Shown: piece after piece, positions 1 through 6,716 of the stretch
Layout: every line of letters begins with the position of its first letter
How positions within the stretch are numbered: the stretch's first letter is position 1
Source of the DNA: Woronichinia sp035285405
Lineage (GTDB): Bacteria; Cyanobacteriota; Cyanobacteriia; Cyanobacteriales; Microcystaceae
Direction of reading: 5' to 3'
Length of the DNA: 23,887 nt
NCBI GenBank assembly: GCA_035285405.1
Contig: JAYKJI010000088.1
Span: 1 to 23,887 of the forward strand
Program-made: the position numbers and the translations under genes
Notes under the pieces: model-generated
Seen by the model: only the letters and a program-made list of their open reading frames with translations
What the model was told of the DNA's origin: nothing
Database searches by the model: none

Positions 1-195
1 AAAAAACTGGATAGATGTTTTGAATTACTTGAAAGTAATCCTTATTCTCATCCTAATATTAAAGCGTTAAGGGGAAACTATCGTGGTTGTTATCGTTATC
101 GAGTAGGAGATTATCGAGTTGTTTATATTGTGGACGAAACTAATGAATTGGTAAATATTATTACAATTGCTCATCGTAGCGAAGTTTATGAATGA
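1..195 (+). CDS. RelE/ParE-family toxin, 3' end only
   Basis: The open frame enters at base 1 and stops at the TGA at 193-195, giving 64 C-terminal residues. The segment LRGNYRGCYRYRVGDYRVVY followed by an Asp and then ITIAHRSEVYE is the typical C-terminal half of RelE/ParE-like toxins: a basic beta-strand core, then a strand ending in HR.EVY. Family members of the RelE branch usually cleave mRNA at the ribosome, while ParE members poison gyrase; this fragment cannot tell the two apart. The start and any upstream antitoxin lie outside the window. The stop codon is formed by the first bases of a 36-bp repeat (193-228). A second toxin-antitoxin pair follows on the same strand. Confidence 0.8.
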   Translation, partial: KKLDRCFELLESNPYSHPNIKALRGNYRGCYRYRVGDYRVVYIVDETNELVNIITIAHRSEVYE

Positions 196-228
196 TCGCT
201 TTTTATCGAATTGGGAAGGGGCGATCGC
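193..228. repeat. HIP1-bounded 36-bp dispersed repeat, copy 1
   Basis: This copy is identical over all 36 bases to 2624-2659. It starts with TGATCGC, has a T-rich left part and a GGGAAGGG centre, and ends with the HIP1 octamer GCGATCGC. Its first three bases are the stop codon of the RelE-like gene. Related, diverged copies are at 914-944 and 1580-1609. Confidence 0.8.
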
Positions 229-280
229 TGCTAAATTGGGTGATGTGCAAAAAAACTATCGTTACTGTTCTTAATTCTTT

Positions 281-286
281 AGGAGG
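281..286 (+). promoter_or_regulatory. Ribosome binding site (AGGAGG) fixing the antitoxin start
   Basis: A perfect AGGAGG sits four bases before the ATG at 291. It favours that start over the in-frame ATG at 192, which lies inside the dispersed repeat and would add 33 residues unlike the family. Confidence 0.75.
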
Positions 287-290
287 CAAT

Positions 291-542
291 ATGCTAGTCA
301 GTGTTGAAGGGGTTTACCGCAATGGTCATATAGAACTCAGAGAAAATCCTAATAACGTACCAGAAGGGACTTTTGTAATTGTTACCTTTGTTAAATCGAA
401 TGATATTGACTTGGCATCTCAAGGAATTGATCGAGAGCAGGCTAAGACTCTAAGGGTCAGTCTCGCTACCTTTGCAGACGATTGGAACAGCCCTGAAATG
501 AGTGTTTATGACAACTATGATGCAAGCAAAGCTAACGGTTAG
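291..542 (+). CDS. Antitoxin partner of the MazF/PemK-like toxin
   Basis: This is an 83-residue protein. The N-terminal VEGVYRNGHIEL...VPEGTFVIVTFV is the compact beta fold typical of DUF104/AF2212-like antitoxins, which sit next to PIN or MazF toxins. The acidic C-terminal tail, with TFADDWNSPEM and then YDNYDA, is the kind of extended segment that wraps a toxin. The start is set by the AGGAGG just upstream. The 3' end overlaps the toxin frame at 520-876 by 23 bases, which implies translational coupling. By analogy it should neutralise the toxin and repress the shared promoter. The family assignment rests on motif resemblance. The antitoxin role is strongly supported by the position before a recognisable toxin gene. 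Confidence 0.75.
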   Translation: MLVSVEGVYRNGHIELRENPNNVPEGTFVIVTFVKSNDIDLASQGIDREQAKTLRVSLATFADDWNSPEMSVYDNYDASKANG

Positions 543-876
543 TCGCGGGGATGTTGCTCTGGTTCTCTTTCCAAATTCCAATCTGAGTTCCGCAAAGACA
601 AGACCTGTATTGATCGTGCAAGCAGATGATTTGCAGACAGGACTACCTCAAATCATTGTTGCTATGATTACTAGCCAAATGTTTCGGGCAGGGCATCCAA
701 GTCGTGTCACTATTTTGCTAAATTCCCTTGAGGGGCAACAGTCAGGTTTGCTGACAGACTCAGTGGTGATGACCGATAACCTAGCAACGATTGTAATATC
801 GGCGGTTTACCGTGTGATTGGCTCATTGCCGACCGCAGAAATTGATGAAGCATTGAAATATACTCTGGGCTTGTAG
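520..876 (+). CDS. MazF/PemK-family endoribonuclease toxin
   Basis: This is a 118-residue protein. Near its N-terminus are SRGDVALVLFP and KTRPVLIVQ, the two conserved blocks of the MazF/PemK/Kid fold. Further on, QQSGLLTDSVVMTDN matches the conserved SGL..DS....D segment. Family members cut mRNA at short sequence motifs when freed from their antitoxin. The reading frame opens at a GTG at 502, with ATGs at 508, 517 and 520. I chose 520 because it leaves the usual seven or eight residues before RGD, but no Shine-Dalgarno sequence decides the matter. The gene overlaps the upstream antitoxin frame. No terminator is evident before the repeat at 914-944. Confidence 0.85.
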   Translation: MQAKLTVSRGDVALVLFPNSNLSSAKTRPVLIVQADDLQTGLPQIIVAMITSQMFRAGHPSRVTILLNSLEGQQSGLLTDSVVMTDNLATIVISAVYRVIGSLPTAEIDEALKYTLGL

Positions 877-913
877 CCACCTTTTTTAGCGTTGCCAAAT
901 TTTCCTGAAGGGG

Positions 914-944
914 CGGATCGCTTTTTGAATTGAGAGGCGATCGC
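914..944. repeat. HIP1-bounded repeat, diverged copy
   Basis: The copy begins CGGATCGCTTTTTGAATTG and ends GAGAGGCGATCGC. Compared with 193-228 it lacks a few central bases but keeps the T-run, the GAATTG and the terminal HIP1 octamer. It lies 38 bp after the first MazF-like gene. Confidence 0.6.
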
Positions 945-997
945 ACCATGAGCAGCATAAATTGATATAGTTATCGTATGTTCATCAGGCGGTCAAA

Positions 998-1240
998 ATG
1001 TTGCTAAAAATTGTACAAATCGGTAATTCTCCAGCAATTACAATTCCTCAAGCAATTATGGAACAGTGTGAACTCACAGATGAAGTTGAGGCGATAGTTG
1101 AGGGTAAAAGGGTTATTCTGAGTGCTAAAAAGAAAGTGAGAGAAGGCTGGGCTGAGTTATTTGATGATGCTCCTCTTGAAACTGACTTACAGGATTGGTT
1201 GAGGGTAGAAAACGAGTTTGAGCGAGAAAATCAATGGTAG
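998..1240 (+). CDS. MazE-like antitoxin with AbrB-type swapped-hairpin domain
   Basis: This is an 80-residue protein. Residues 1-46 (MLLKIVQIGNSPAITIPQAI, then the beta strands VEAIVEGKRVILSA) form the SpoVT-AbrB DNA-binding fold seen in MazE. Tryptophans and acidic residues in the C-terminal part (WAELFDDAPLETDLQDW) are typical of the toxin-binding tail. An AGGCGG a few bases upstream serves as ribosome binding site. The stop overlaps the ATG of the toxin (ATGGTAG, 1234-1240), the classic mazEF arrangement. The protein is expected to bind its own promoter in the 945-997 gap and to neutralise the downstream toxin. Confidence 0.88.
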   Translation: MLLKIVQIGNSPAITIPQAIMEQCELTDEVEAIVEGKRVILSAKKKVREGWAELFDDAPLETDLQDWLRVENEFERENQW

Positions 1241-1554
1241 AAAGATTTGCCATCGTGTTGGTGGCACTCGATCCAACTAGGGGGTCTGAACTGCAAAAAA
1301 CTCGACCTTGTGTTGTTGTTTCTCCTAGTGAGATTAATGCTCGGTTAAGAACAGTTGTTATTGCGCCAATCACCAGTACTGTCAAAAATTACCCGACTAG
1401 AATCAAAATTGATCAAGAAAATGTGCAAGGCAGTATCGCTTTAGACCAAATTAGAGCGATTGACAAAATCCGAATTATTGCCCAAATTGGCAATCTTGAC
1501 GAAGGAACAGCAATGCTAGTGGCTGATCGCTTGGTTGAATTTTTTCACTACTGA
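1234..1554 (+). CDS. MazF-family endoribonuclease toxin
   Basis: This is a 106-residue protein, the normal MazF length. The conserved LDPTRGSELQKTRPCVVVSP block is present, as are RTVVIAPITS and GSIALDQIRAIDK, which match the MazF core including the region that contacts RNA. The strand before the loop reads ERFAIVLVALDP, where most homologues have an aspartate (RFDI or RGDI). That is one deviation from the usual pattern. The gene overlaps its antitoxin by 7 bases. It is a distinct subfamily from the MazF/PemK gene 360 bp upstream, so the two pairs are probably separate acquisitions rather than a duplication. Confidence 0.9.
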   Translation: MVERFAIVLVALDPTRGSELQKTRPCVVVSPSEINARLRTVVIAPITSTVKNYPTRIKIDQENVQGSIALDQIRAIDKIRIIAQIGNLDEGTAMLVADRLVEFFHY

Positions 1555-1579
1555 TTGTCACCGAATTTGTTCCGTTTTA

Positions 1580-1609
1580 GCATCACTTTTGGAGTTGAGA
1601 GGCGATCGC
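1580..1609. repeat. HIP1-bounded repeat, diverged copy
   Basis: The copy has GCATCACTTTTGGAGTTG followed by AGAGGCGATCGC. It shares its right half with the copy at 914-944. It starts about 25 bp after the second MazF gene. Confidence 0.5.
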
Positions 1610-1830
1610 TATTTCTGGCTGACCGTTGGTAGAGGAAGGTGTCGAATAATTGTAAATTTTCGTTACGAAGTAAGATTAGATTGAAGAATCCACGCTATAG
1701 TTTCTGGAGAATTTATCTTATTCAGCTTATTATGGGTAATCTCCTTAAAAAAGGTTGTTTAGGGTAAGTTAATCTGCCTAATATGCTCTTGGGTACGATA
1801 CACAGAAAATTTCTGGTGATCGCTCTATCC

Positions 1831-1895
1831 GAGAGTGATATGCCGAAAGTTTCCATCTATTGTTACTCTCAAGAGTGTTATACGGAAAGTTTTCG
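1831..1895 (+). repeat. Pair of 25-bp direct repeats with exact 40-bp period
   Basis: The left unit starts at 1831 and the right unit at 1871. They share the pattern AGAGTG, one variable base, TAT, then GAAAGTTT, with about five or six mismatches over 25 bases. Each unit is preceded by a CTCT that can pair with its own AGAG, for example ACTCTCAAGAGT at 1864-1875. They lie about 70-135 bp upstream of the SLATT gene and could be operator sites. Confidence 0.5.
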
Positions 1896-1964
1896 TACAG
1901 TCAATAGTTAGTTCGTTCTACTGTCTGGTTATTAAAAAAAGTTATTTTTTCAAGAAATTTACAT

Positions 1965-2429
1965 ATGCCTGAAGAAAATTCTAAGACAGACGCTTTAGAT
2001 TATGGTAACAAAAAGATAAAGAATTACAGGAGAGATGCAATCTTTCATCGAAATGCTTATTTTACTTCTCAGATAGCTGCGGTTTTCCTGTCAGGAATAA
2101 CCCCAATATTAATTATCTGGAATGTTCCAGAGCCAGTTAAAGCTGCTGCTCCAGCACTTGCATCGATTGCAGGTGGCCTTTCTATGTACAGATGGAGAGA
2201 AAACTGGATTCGATGTGAAATCACTGCTGAAAAGATGAATGATGAACTTATAAAGTTTAAACTTGTTACAGCAGAATACAAAGATGAAACGGCAGCATCC
2301 GAAATTTTTGTGACCAAGATCGGGGAAATTAATGATGCACATTTAAGGAAATGGCGGACTGAGAATGAAGTAGATATGGGTAAGAGAGAACAAGGTTCAT
2401 CGAGGGGCGAAAAAGATCCAAACGGTTAA
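1965..2429 (+). CDS. Stand-alone SLATT/DUF4231 two-helix membrane protein
   Basis: This is a 154-residue protein. A basic N-terminal helix carries YRRDAIFHRNAYF. Two hydrophobic helices follow, at about residues 38-53 (AVFLSGITPILIIW) and 59-76 (AAAPALASIAGGLSMY). After them come RWRENWIRCEITAEKM and a C-terminal FVTKIGEI.....HLRKW. This order, with RENW just after the second membrane helix, is the signature of DUF4231 within the SLATT superfamily. SLATT proteins are predicted pore-forming effectors, often linked to SMODS/SLOG nucleotide-signalling systems that trigger cell suicide on phage infection. No nucleotide cyclase or SLOG gene is visible nearby. Its neighbours are toxin-antitoxin genes. 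The family call is from pattern recognition; the effector role is inference. Confidence 0.75.
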   Translation: MPEENSKTDALDYGNKKIKNYRRDAIFHRNAYFTSQIAAVFLSGITPILIIWNVPEPVKAAAPALASIAGGLSMYRWRENWIRCEITAEKMNDELIKFKLVTAEYKDETAASEIFVTKIGEINDAHLRKWRTENEVDMGKREQGSSRGEKDPNG

Positions 2430-2474
2430 TAAAGTAGCTGATCGAGTAGGATGGGTTAGTGCGATCACCGATCT

Positions 2475-2600
2475 GTAGGTTGGGTTGACGAAGGGAAACC
2501 CAACATTTCTGTGCAAACAATATCTCCTCTCAAAAACGAATTAATGAATACTATTTTCATTAAATTAATTTGTTGGGTTGTGTTTCTTAATCCAACCTAC
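2475..2600. mobile_element. Fold-back MITE-like element (126 bp)
   Basis: The left arm 2475-2505 starts GTAGGTTGGGTT and ends AACCCAACA. The right arm 2571-2600 is an imperfect inverted copy ending CCAACCTAC. Each arm is itself a hairpin (GTTGGGTT with AACCCAAC). A third hairpin, TTAATGAA at 2541-2548 paired with TTCATTAA at 2556-2563, lies in the middle. No coding capacity exists. The GTAGGTTGGGTT motif is known as a dispersed repeat in cyanobacteria. I do not see a clear target duplication. Confidence 0.6.
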
Positions 2601-2623
2601 CGAATTTTTGAGAAACTTGACGG

Positions 2624-2659
2624 TGATCGCTTTTTATCGAATTGGGAAGGGGCGATCGC
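2624..2659. repeat. HIP1-bounded 36-bp dispersed repeat, copy 2
   Basis: This copy is identical to 193-228 over 36 bases. It lies 23 bp after the fold-back element and about 195 bp after the SLATT gene. Confidence 0.8.
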
Positions 2660-3140
2660 CTGTCAAATCTTGAAACTCAAGAATAGGATCGCCGTTTTGT
2701 ATTTGGCAAAAATTAATTTTGGGGTGGAACCAAACCATACTCGAATAGTGTTCTGAATCTGTGGATAAGATAAATCGTAATGAATAGCCTCTAGAAATAC
2801 GATCCACAGGTCTAAAACATTACCCAGTCGGATCGTCGATCCATAGAATGGATTAGCACAGCGTAACTCGTCAAAAATATTGATGCTTAAAGGCGATCGC
2901 CCCTTGTTTGAGTCTTCCAGTGTAGAAAAATGTTTCCAACCCTGTACCATTAAAATCGCAATTGAAACCGCCATAGTAATCTAGTTCACAACCTAGGCGA
3001 TCGCCTCGCAACCGATAGCACAAGATCCCCTGGAATGTTAAAAATACCTGAAGATTTAAGGAGATCAGTCCGTCGTAACGGGAAATTTGCTTTACCCTGT
3101 TAAAGAAAAGGCCATTATTCATCATTTCCGTGATTCAGCC

Positions 3141-4121
3141 GTGAAAATTCCCTCCAACGTCATCACGCTTCTTATCGGCATCGTCATTACCCTGATTAGC
3201 CTGTGGTATGGCCAAAATCATGGGTTAATGCCTGTAGCTGCCTCTACGGATGCCCAGTCAATTGATAGTATTTTTAACTTTATGATGACCATCGCCACTG
3301 GCCTATTTTTGTTAGTGGAAGGAGTCCTCATTTACTGTGTCATTCGTTTTCGGCGACGTAAGGGCGATCAAACCGATGGCCCACCAGTTGAAGGTAACGT
3401 TCCCCTCGAAATTCTCTGGACAGCCATTCCCACCATTGTTGTATTTATTCTGGCTGTCTATAGTTTTGAAGTCTATAACAGTCTAGGCGGTCTTGATCCT
3501 GTTATTTCAGCCGATAACGCCTCCGACAAAATGGCCATGAATCATTCTGGTCATTCCCATAATCACATGTTGGCCATGGCCCCTCAGTCACGGGTGGCCT
3601 TGGGGATTGGAGATAGCGTAGATGAAAATGGAGTCAAACCGTTGGTAGTGGATGTCAAAGGGATTCAGTATGCTTGGATTTTCACTTATCCTGAAACGGG
3701 CATTATCTCTGGAGAACTTCATGCTCCCGTTGATCGACCTGTGCAATTGAATATTAGTGCAGGGGACGTGATCCATGCGGTTTGGATTCCCCAACTACGT
3801 CTCAAACAGGATGCCATTCCAGGACGCGATTCCACTCTCGTTTTTAAAAGCAATCTCATTGGCGAATACCCAATCATCTGCGCTGAACTCTGTGGTTCCT
3901 ATCATGGCGGTATGAAATCAATGTTCTATTCCCAAAGCCAAGAAGACTTTGATGCTTGGGTTCAGGCCAATGCCCCAGAAGTTAGCCCCGCTAGTGAACC
4001 TGTCGCCTTAAATGTTCAGGACTTGAGTGATAGTGAATATTTGGCTCCCTACGCTCAGGAAATGGGCATTGATCAGAGTCATTTAGCTCAACTTAAACCC
4101 AGTCATCACAGCATGATCTAA
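3141..4121 (+). CDS. ctaC: Cytochrome c oxidase subunit II
   Basis: Subunit II of the aa3-type terminal oxidase accepts electrons from cytochrome c or plastocyanin at the binuclear CuA site. The GTG start at 3141 gives a 326-residue protein beginning MKIPSNVITLL, which fits cyanobacterial homologues. The frame is open back to a TTG at 3087, so a longer start is possible. Hydrophobic helices lie at about residues 6-24, 42-63 and 85-105. The C-terminal cupredoxin domain carries complete CuA ligands: H212 (DVIHAVW), C247 and C251 (CAELC), H255 and M258 (HGGM). A histidine- and methionine-rich loop (MNHSGHSHNHM) lies between the membrane part and the CuA domain. It is the first gene of ctaC-ctaD-ctaE. 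Confidence 0.96.
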   Translation: MKIPSNVITLLIGIVITLISLWYGQNHGLMPVAASTDAQSIDSIFNFMMTIATGLFLLVEGVLIYCVIRFRRRKGDQTDGPPVEGNVPLEILWTAIPTIVVFILAVYSFEVYNSLGGLDPVISADNASDKMAMNHSGHSHNHMLAMAPQSRVALGIGDSVDENGVKPLVVDVKGIQYAWIFTYPETGIISGELHAPVDRPVQLNISAGDVIHAVWIPQLRLKQDAIPGRDSTLVFKSNLIGEYPIICAELCGSYHGGMKSMFYSQSQEDFDAWVQANAPEVSPASEPVALNVQDLSDSEYLAPYAQEMGIDQSHLAQLKPSHHSMI

Positions 4122-4130
4122 ATAAACTCC

Positions 4131-4192
4131 CATCCTCCCCATCCTCCCTATCCTCCCCATCCTCCCTATCCTCCCTATCCTCCCCATCTCCC
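4131..4192 (+). repeat. 9-bp tandem repeat (YATCCTCCC x about 7)
   Basis: Six perfect-length units of CATCCTCCC or TATCCTCCC run from 4131 to 4184, followed by a shortened CATCTCCC ending at 4192. Only the first base of the unit varies. The array begins 9 bp after the ctaC stop and fills much of the ctaC-ctaD gap. The strand bias is strong: no G occurs in the array's top strand. Confidence 0.9.
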
Positions 4193-4237
4193 ATTCGTTT
4201 CCCGACTCGTTTTCCATATTTTTCTCTAACTAACACT

Positions 4238-5899
4238 ATGACCATCTCTGCTGATACCTTGACGGCGAGTCATCCCAAACGAAAATGGACAGATTACTTT
4301 ACCTTTTGTACAGACCATAAAGTAATTGGTATTCAATATCTCGTTACCTCGTTTCTATTTTTCTTTATTGGCGGTTCCTTTGCGGAAGTAATGCGAACCG
4401 AATTGGCCACTCCCAACCCCGATTTTGTCTCGCCAGAGATGTATAACCAGTTCATGACCCTGCATGGGACGATCATGATCTTTCTCTGGATTGTGCCGGC
4501 TGGAGCCGCCTTTGCTAATTATCTGATTCCCCTGATGATTGGGGCTGAAGATATGGCTTTTCCCCGTCTCAACGCTGTAGCTTTTTGGTTAACCCCTCCG
4601 GGTGGCGTTTTATTAATTGCCAGTTTTTTTGTGGGTGCGCCCCAATCTGGTTGGACTTCCTATCCTCCCCTCAGTTTAATTAGTGGTAAATGGGGCGAGG
4701 AAATCTGGATTTTGAGTGTGTTATTGGTGGGAACCTCTTCGATTTTGGGGGCCATTAATTTTGTTACCACTATTTTAAAAATGCGGATGCCCCAAATGGA
4801 TCTGCATAGTATGCCCCTTTTCTGTTGGGCGATGTTGGCAACTTCTTCTTTGATTTTGCTTTCTACCCCTGTTTTGGCGGCGGCTTTAATTCTGTTGTCC
4901 TTTGACCTGATTGCGGGAACCAGTTTCTTTAATCCGACAGGTGGCGGTGATCCTGTTGTTTATCAGCATTTGTTTTGGTTCTATTCCCATCCGGCGGTTT
5001 ACATTATGATTCTGCCGTTCTTTGGGGTTATTTCTGAGGTAATTCCCGTTCATGCTCGTAAACCGATTTTTGGCTATCGGGCGATCGCCTATTCCAGTCT
5101 GGCCATTAGTTTTCTGGGTTTAATTGTTTGGGCCCACCATATGTTTACCAGTGGAACCCCTGGTTGGCTGCGGATGTTCTTTATGGCCACCACTATGCTG
5201 ATCGCAGTACCAACAGGAATCAAAATCTTTAGCTGGTGCGGAACTCTCTGGGGCGGCAAGATTAACCTCAACTCGGCCATGCTTTTTGCGATCGGTTTCT
5301 TAGCATCGTTCCTAATGGGAGGACTAACCGGCATCATGGTGGCCTCAGTTCCTTTTGATATTCATGTCCATGACACCTATTTTGTCGTCGGCCACTTTCA
5401 TTATGTACTCTTTGGGGGTAGTGCCCTAGCCCTATTTTCTGGCTTTTATCACTGGTTTCCCAAGATGACAGGGCGAATGATCAATGAAAACTTAGGTCGT
5501 CTGCATTTTGTCCTGACCTTTATTGGCCTAAATCTAACCTTTTTGCCCATGCACCAATTGGGGTTATTGGGAATGAATCGCCGTATTGCGCTTTATGATG
5601 TGCAATTTCAACCCCTCAATCTGGTTTGCACTGCCGGGGCTTACATCATGGCCGTTTCCACTGTCCCTCTCGTCATCAATGTGGCCTGGAGTTTATTTAA
5701 AGGCGAAAAAGCGGCCCGTAATCCCTGGCGTGCTTTAACCCTCGAATGGCAAACCGCCTCTCCTCCCATCATCGAAAACTTTGAGGAAGAACCAGTACTT
5801 TGGTCTGGCCCCTATGATTTCGGCATTGACTCGGAAAGCCTAGACGAGGAAGATTCCGTAGAGGAAATGTTGGCTAATGTGGTCGCAGAATCTCGCTAA
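4238..5899 (+). CDS. ctaD: Cytochrome c oxidase subunit I
   Basis: This is the 553-residue catalytic subunit, with about 12 membrane helices, holding heme a and the heme a3-CuB centre where oxygen is reduced to water. The visible ligands are H76 (TLHGTIM, heme a), H251 and cross-linking Y255 (YSHPAVY), H300 and H301 (WAHHMF, CuB), and H386 (heme a3) and H388 (heme a) in VVGHFHYV. The motif YSHPAVY has Tyr-Ser before the CuB histidine and alanine where A1-type oxidases have the proton-channel glutamate. This is the hallmark of the A2 subfamily. The C-terminal tail (residues about 510-553) is acidic and hydrophilic. The gene lies 116 bp after ctaC, separated by the tandem repeat, and 72 bp before ctaE. 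Confidence 0.97.
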   Translation: MTISADTLTASHPKRKWTDYFTFCTDHKVIGIQYLVTSFLFFFIGGSFAEVMRTELATPNPDFVSPEMYNQFMTLHGTIMIFLWIVPAGAAFANYLIPLMIGAEDMAFPRLNAVAFWLTPPGGVLLIASFFVGAPQSGWTSYPPLSLISGKWGEEIWILSVLLVGTSSILGAINFVTTILKMRMPQMDLHSMPLFCWAMLATSSLILLSTPVLAAALILLSFDLIAGTSFFNPTGGGDPVVYQHLFWFYSHPAVYIMILPFFGVISEVIPVHARKPIFGYRAIAYSSLAISFLGLIVWAHHMFTSGTPGWLRMFFMATTMLIAVPTGIKIFSWCGTLWGGKINLNSAMLFAIGFLASFLMGGLTGIMVASVPFDIHVHDTYFVVGHFHYVLFGGSALALFSGFYHWFPKMTGRMINENLGRLHFVLTFIGLNLTFLPMHQLGLLGMNRRIALYDVQFQPLNLVCTAGAYIMAVSTVPLVINVAWSLFKGEKAARNPWRALTLEWQTASPPIIENFEEEPVLWSGPYDFGIDSESLDEEDSVEEMLANVVAESR

Positions 5900-5971
5900 T
5901 GTCAGACCCATTACATAGAGAAAAGTAGCTCGTTTTCAATCATCGCAAGCTGGATTTACCAATTAATCATC

Positions 5972-6583
5972 ATGCAAGGTTCCATTACGCCAACCAATTT
6001 AACGGCCTATACTCAGACCGAAGTCGCAACCCATCATGGTCATCCTGATTATCGAATGTTTGGGATGGTGATGTTCCTTGTGGCAGAAAGTGCCATTTTC
6101 CTAGGGCTTTTTACGGCTTACTTGATTTATCGCAGTATGTCTCCGATTTGGCCGCCGGAAGGAACACCGGAGCGGGAATTGCTTTTACCGGCGATTAACA
6201 GTGTCATCCTGATTGCCAGTAGTTTTGTCATGCACCAGGGTCAAACGGCCATTCGGAAGAATGATACAAAAGGGCTGCAATTGTGGTTAGGCATCACGGC
6301 TCTCATGGGCGCGATTTTTCTCTCTGGACAGTTGTATGAATATTTCCATTTGGAAATGGGCTTAACGACTAATCTGTTTTCCAGTTGTTTTTACGTGTTA
6401 ACGGGATTTCATGGTTTGCACGTTACCTTTGGCTTAATGCTGATTCTCTCAGTGCTTTGGCGATCGCGGACGGCAGGCCATTATTCTAGTCACTCCCATT
6501 TTGGGGTAGAAGCGGCAGAACTCTATTGGCACTTTGTCGATGTCATTTGGATAATCCTATTTATTCTGGTTTATTTGCTTTAG
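5972..6583 (+). CDS. ctaE: Cytochrome c oxidase subunit III
   Basis: This is a 203-residue membrane protein with five hydrophobic helices, the short form of subunit III that lacks the first two helices of mitochondrial homologues. Conserved blocks include FLVAESAIFLGLFTAY (with the family's glutamate in the first helix), VLTGFHGLHVTFGL and the C-terminal AAELYWHFVDVIWI. It stabilises the oxidase core and helps keep proton uptake active. It is the last gene of the cta operon. A C-rich/G-rich inverted repeat follows at about 6599-6620. Confidence 0.96.
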   Translation: MQGSITPTNLTAYTQTEVATHHGHPDYRMFGMVMFLVAESAIFLGLFTAYLIYRSMSPIWPPEGTPERELLLPAINSVILIASSFVMHQGQTAIRKNDTKGLQLWLGITALMGAIFLSGQLYEYFHLEMGLTTNLFSSCFYVLTGFHGLHVTFGLMLILSVLWRSRTAGHYSSHSHFGVEAAELYWHFVDVIWIILFILVYLL

Positions 6584-6598
6584 GCTGCAATAAATTAT

Positions 6599-6621
6599 CC
6601 CCCTGCTTAGTGGTGGGGGGA
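6599..6621 (+). terminator. Possible weak terminator after ctaE
   Basis: CCCCCTGCTTAGTGGTGGGGG can form a five-base-pair GC stem with an 11-base loop, 16 bp after the ctaE stop. A T-rich stretch follows only after about 10 bases, so this is a weak candidate. Confidence 0.35.
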
Positions 6622-6716
6622 GTACGGAGTTTTTACCATTAATGTGATTAGTCTGGAAGGGCTTAGATGGGGTTGACAGAGAACATTCCAGCGACATTCC
6701 CTGACAACACGATCGC

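Larger units (their letters stand above)
1555..1964. other. Intergenic region before the SLATT gene
   Basis: No convincing gene lies in these 410 bases. They hold a diverged HIP1-bounded repeat (1580-1609), a small CCTTAAAAAAGG palindrome near 1748, and a pair of direct repeats 40 bp apart (1831-1855 and 1871-1895). The sequence immediately before the ATG at 1965 is AT-rich with no strong Shine-Dalgarno. Confidence 0.5.
2430..3140. other. Gene-poor spacer between accessory island and cta operon
   Basis: These 711 bases contain the fold-back element at 2475-2600, the second perfect copy of the 36-bp repeat (2624-2659) and several HIP1 or HIP1-like sites (near 2889-2898 and 2997-3004). Two short overlapping minus-strand open frames (3125-2871 and 2974-2663) are in different phases and resemble nothing I recognise. 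They could be remains of a broken gene. The ctaC promoter must lie in the last part. Confidence 0.5.

Noticed and set aside
192..290. N-terminal extension of the first antitoxin from the ATG at 192
   Set aside because: The extension is a translation of the 36-bp dispersed repeat and spacer. The AGGAGG at 281 clearly sets the start at 291.
3087..3140. Longer ctaC start at TTG 3087
   Set aside because: The extra 18 residues are polar and unlike cyanobacterial CtaC, which begins MKIP at the GTG 3141. It is kept only as an alternative.
4131..4192. CRISPR array in the ctaC-ctaD gap
   Set aside because: The units are 9 bp, contiguous and have no spacers, so it is a simple tandem repeat.
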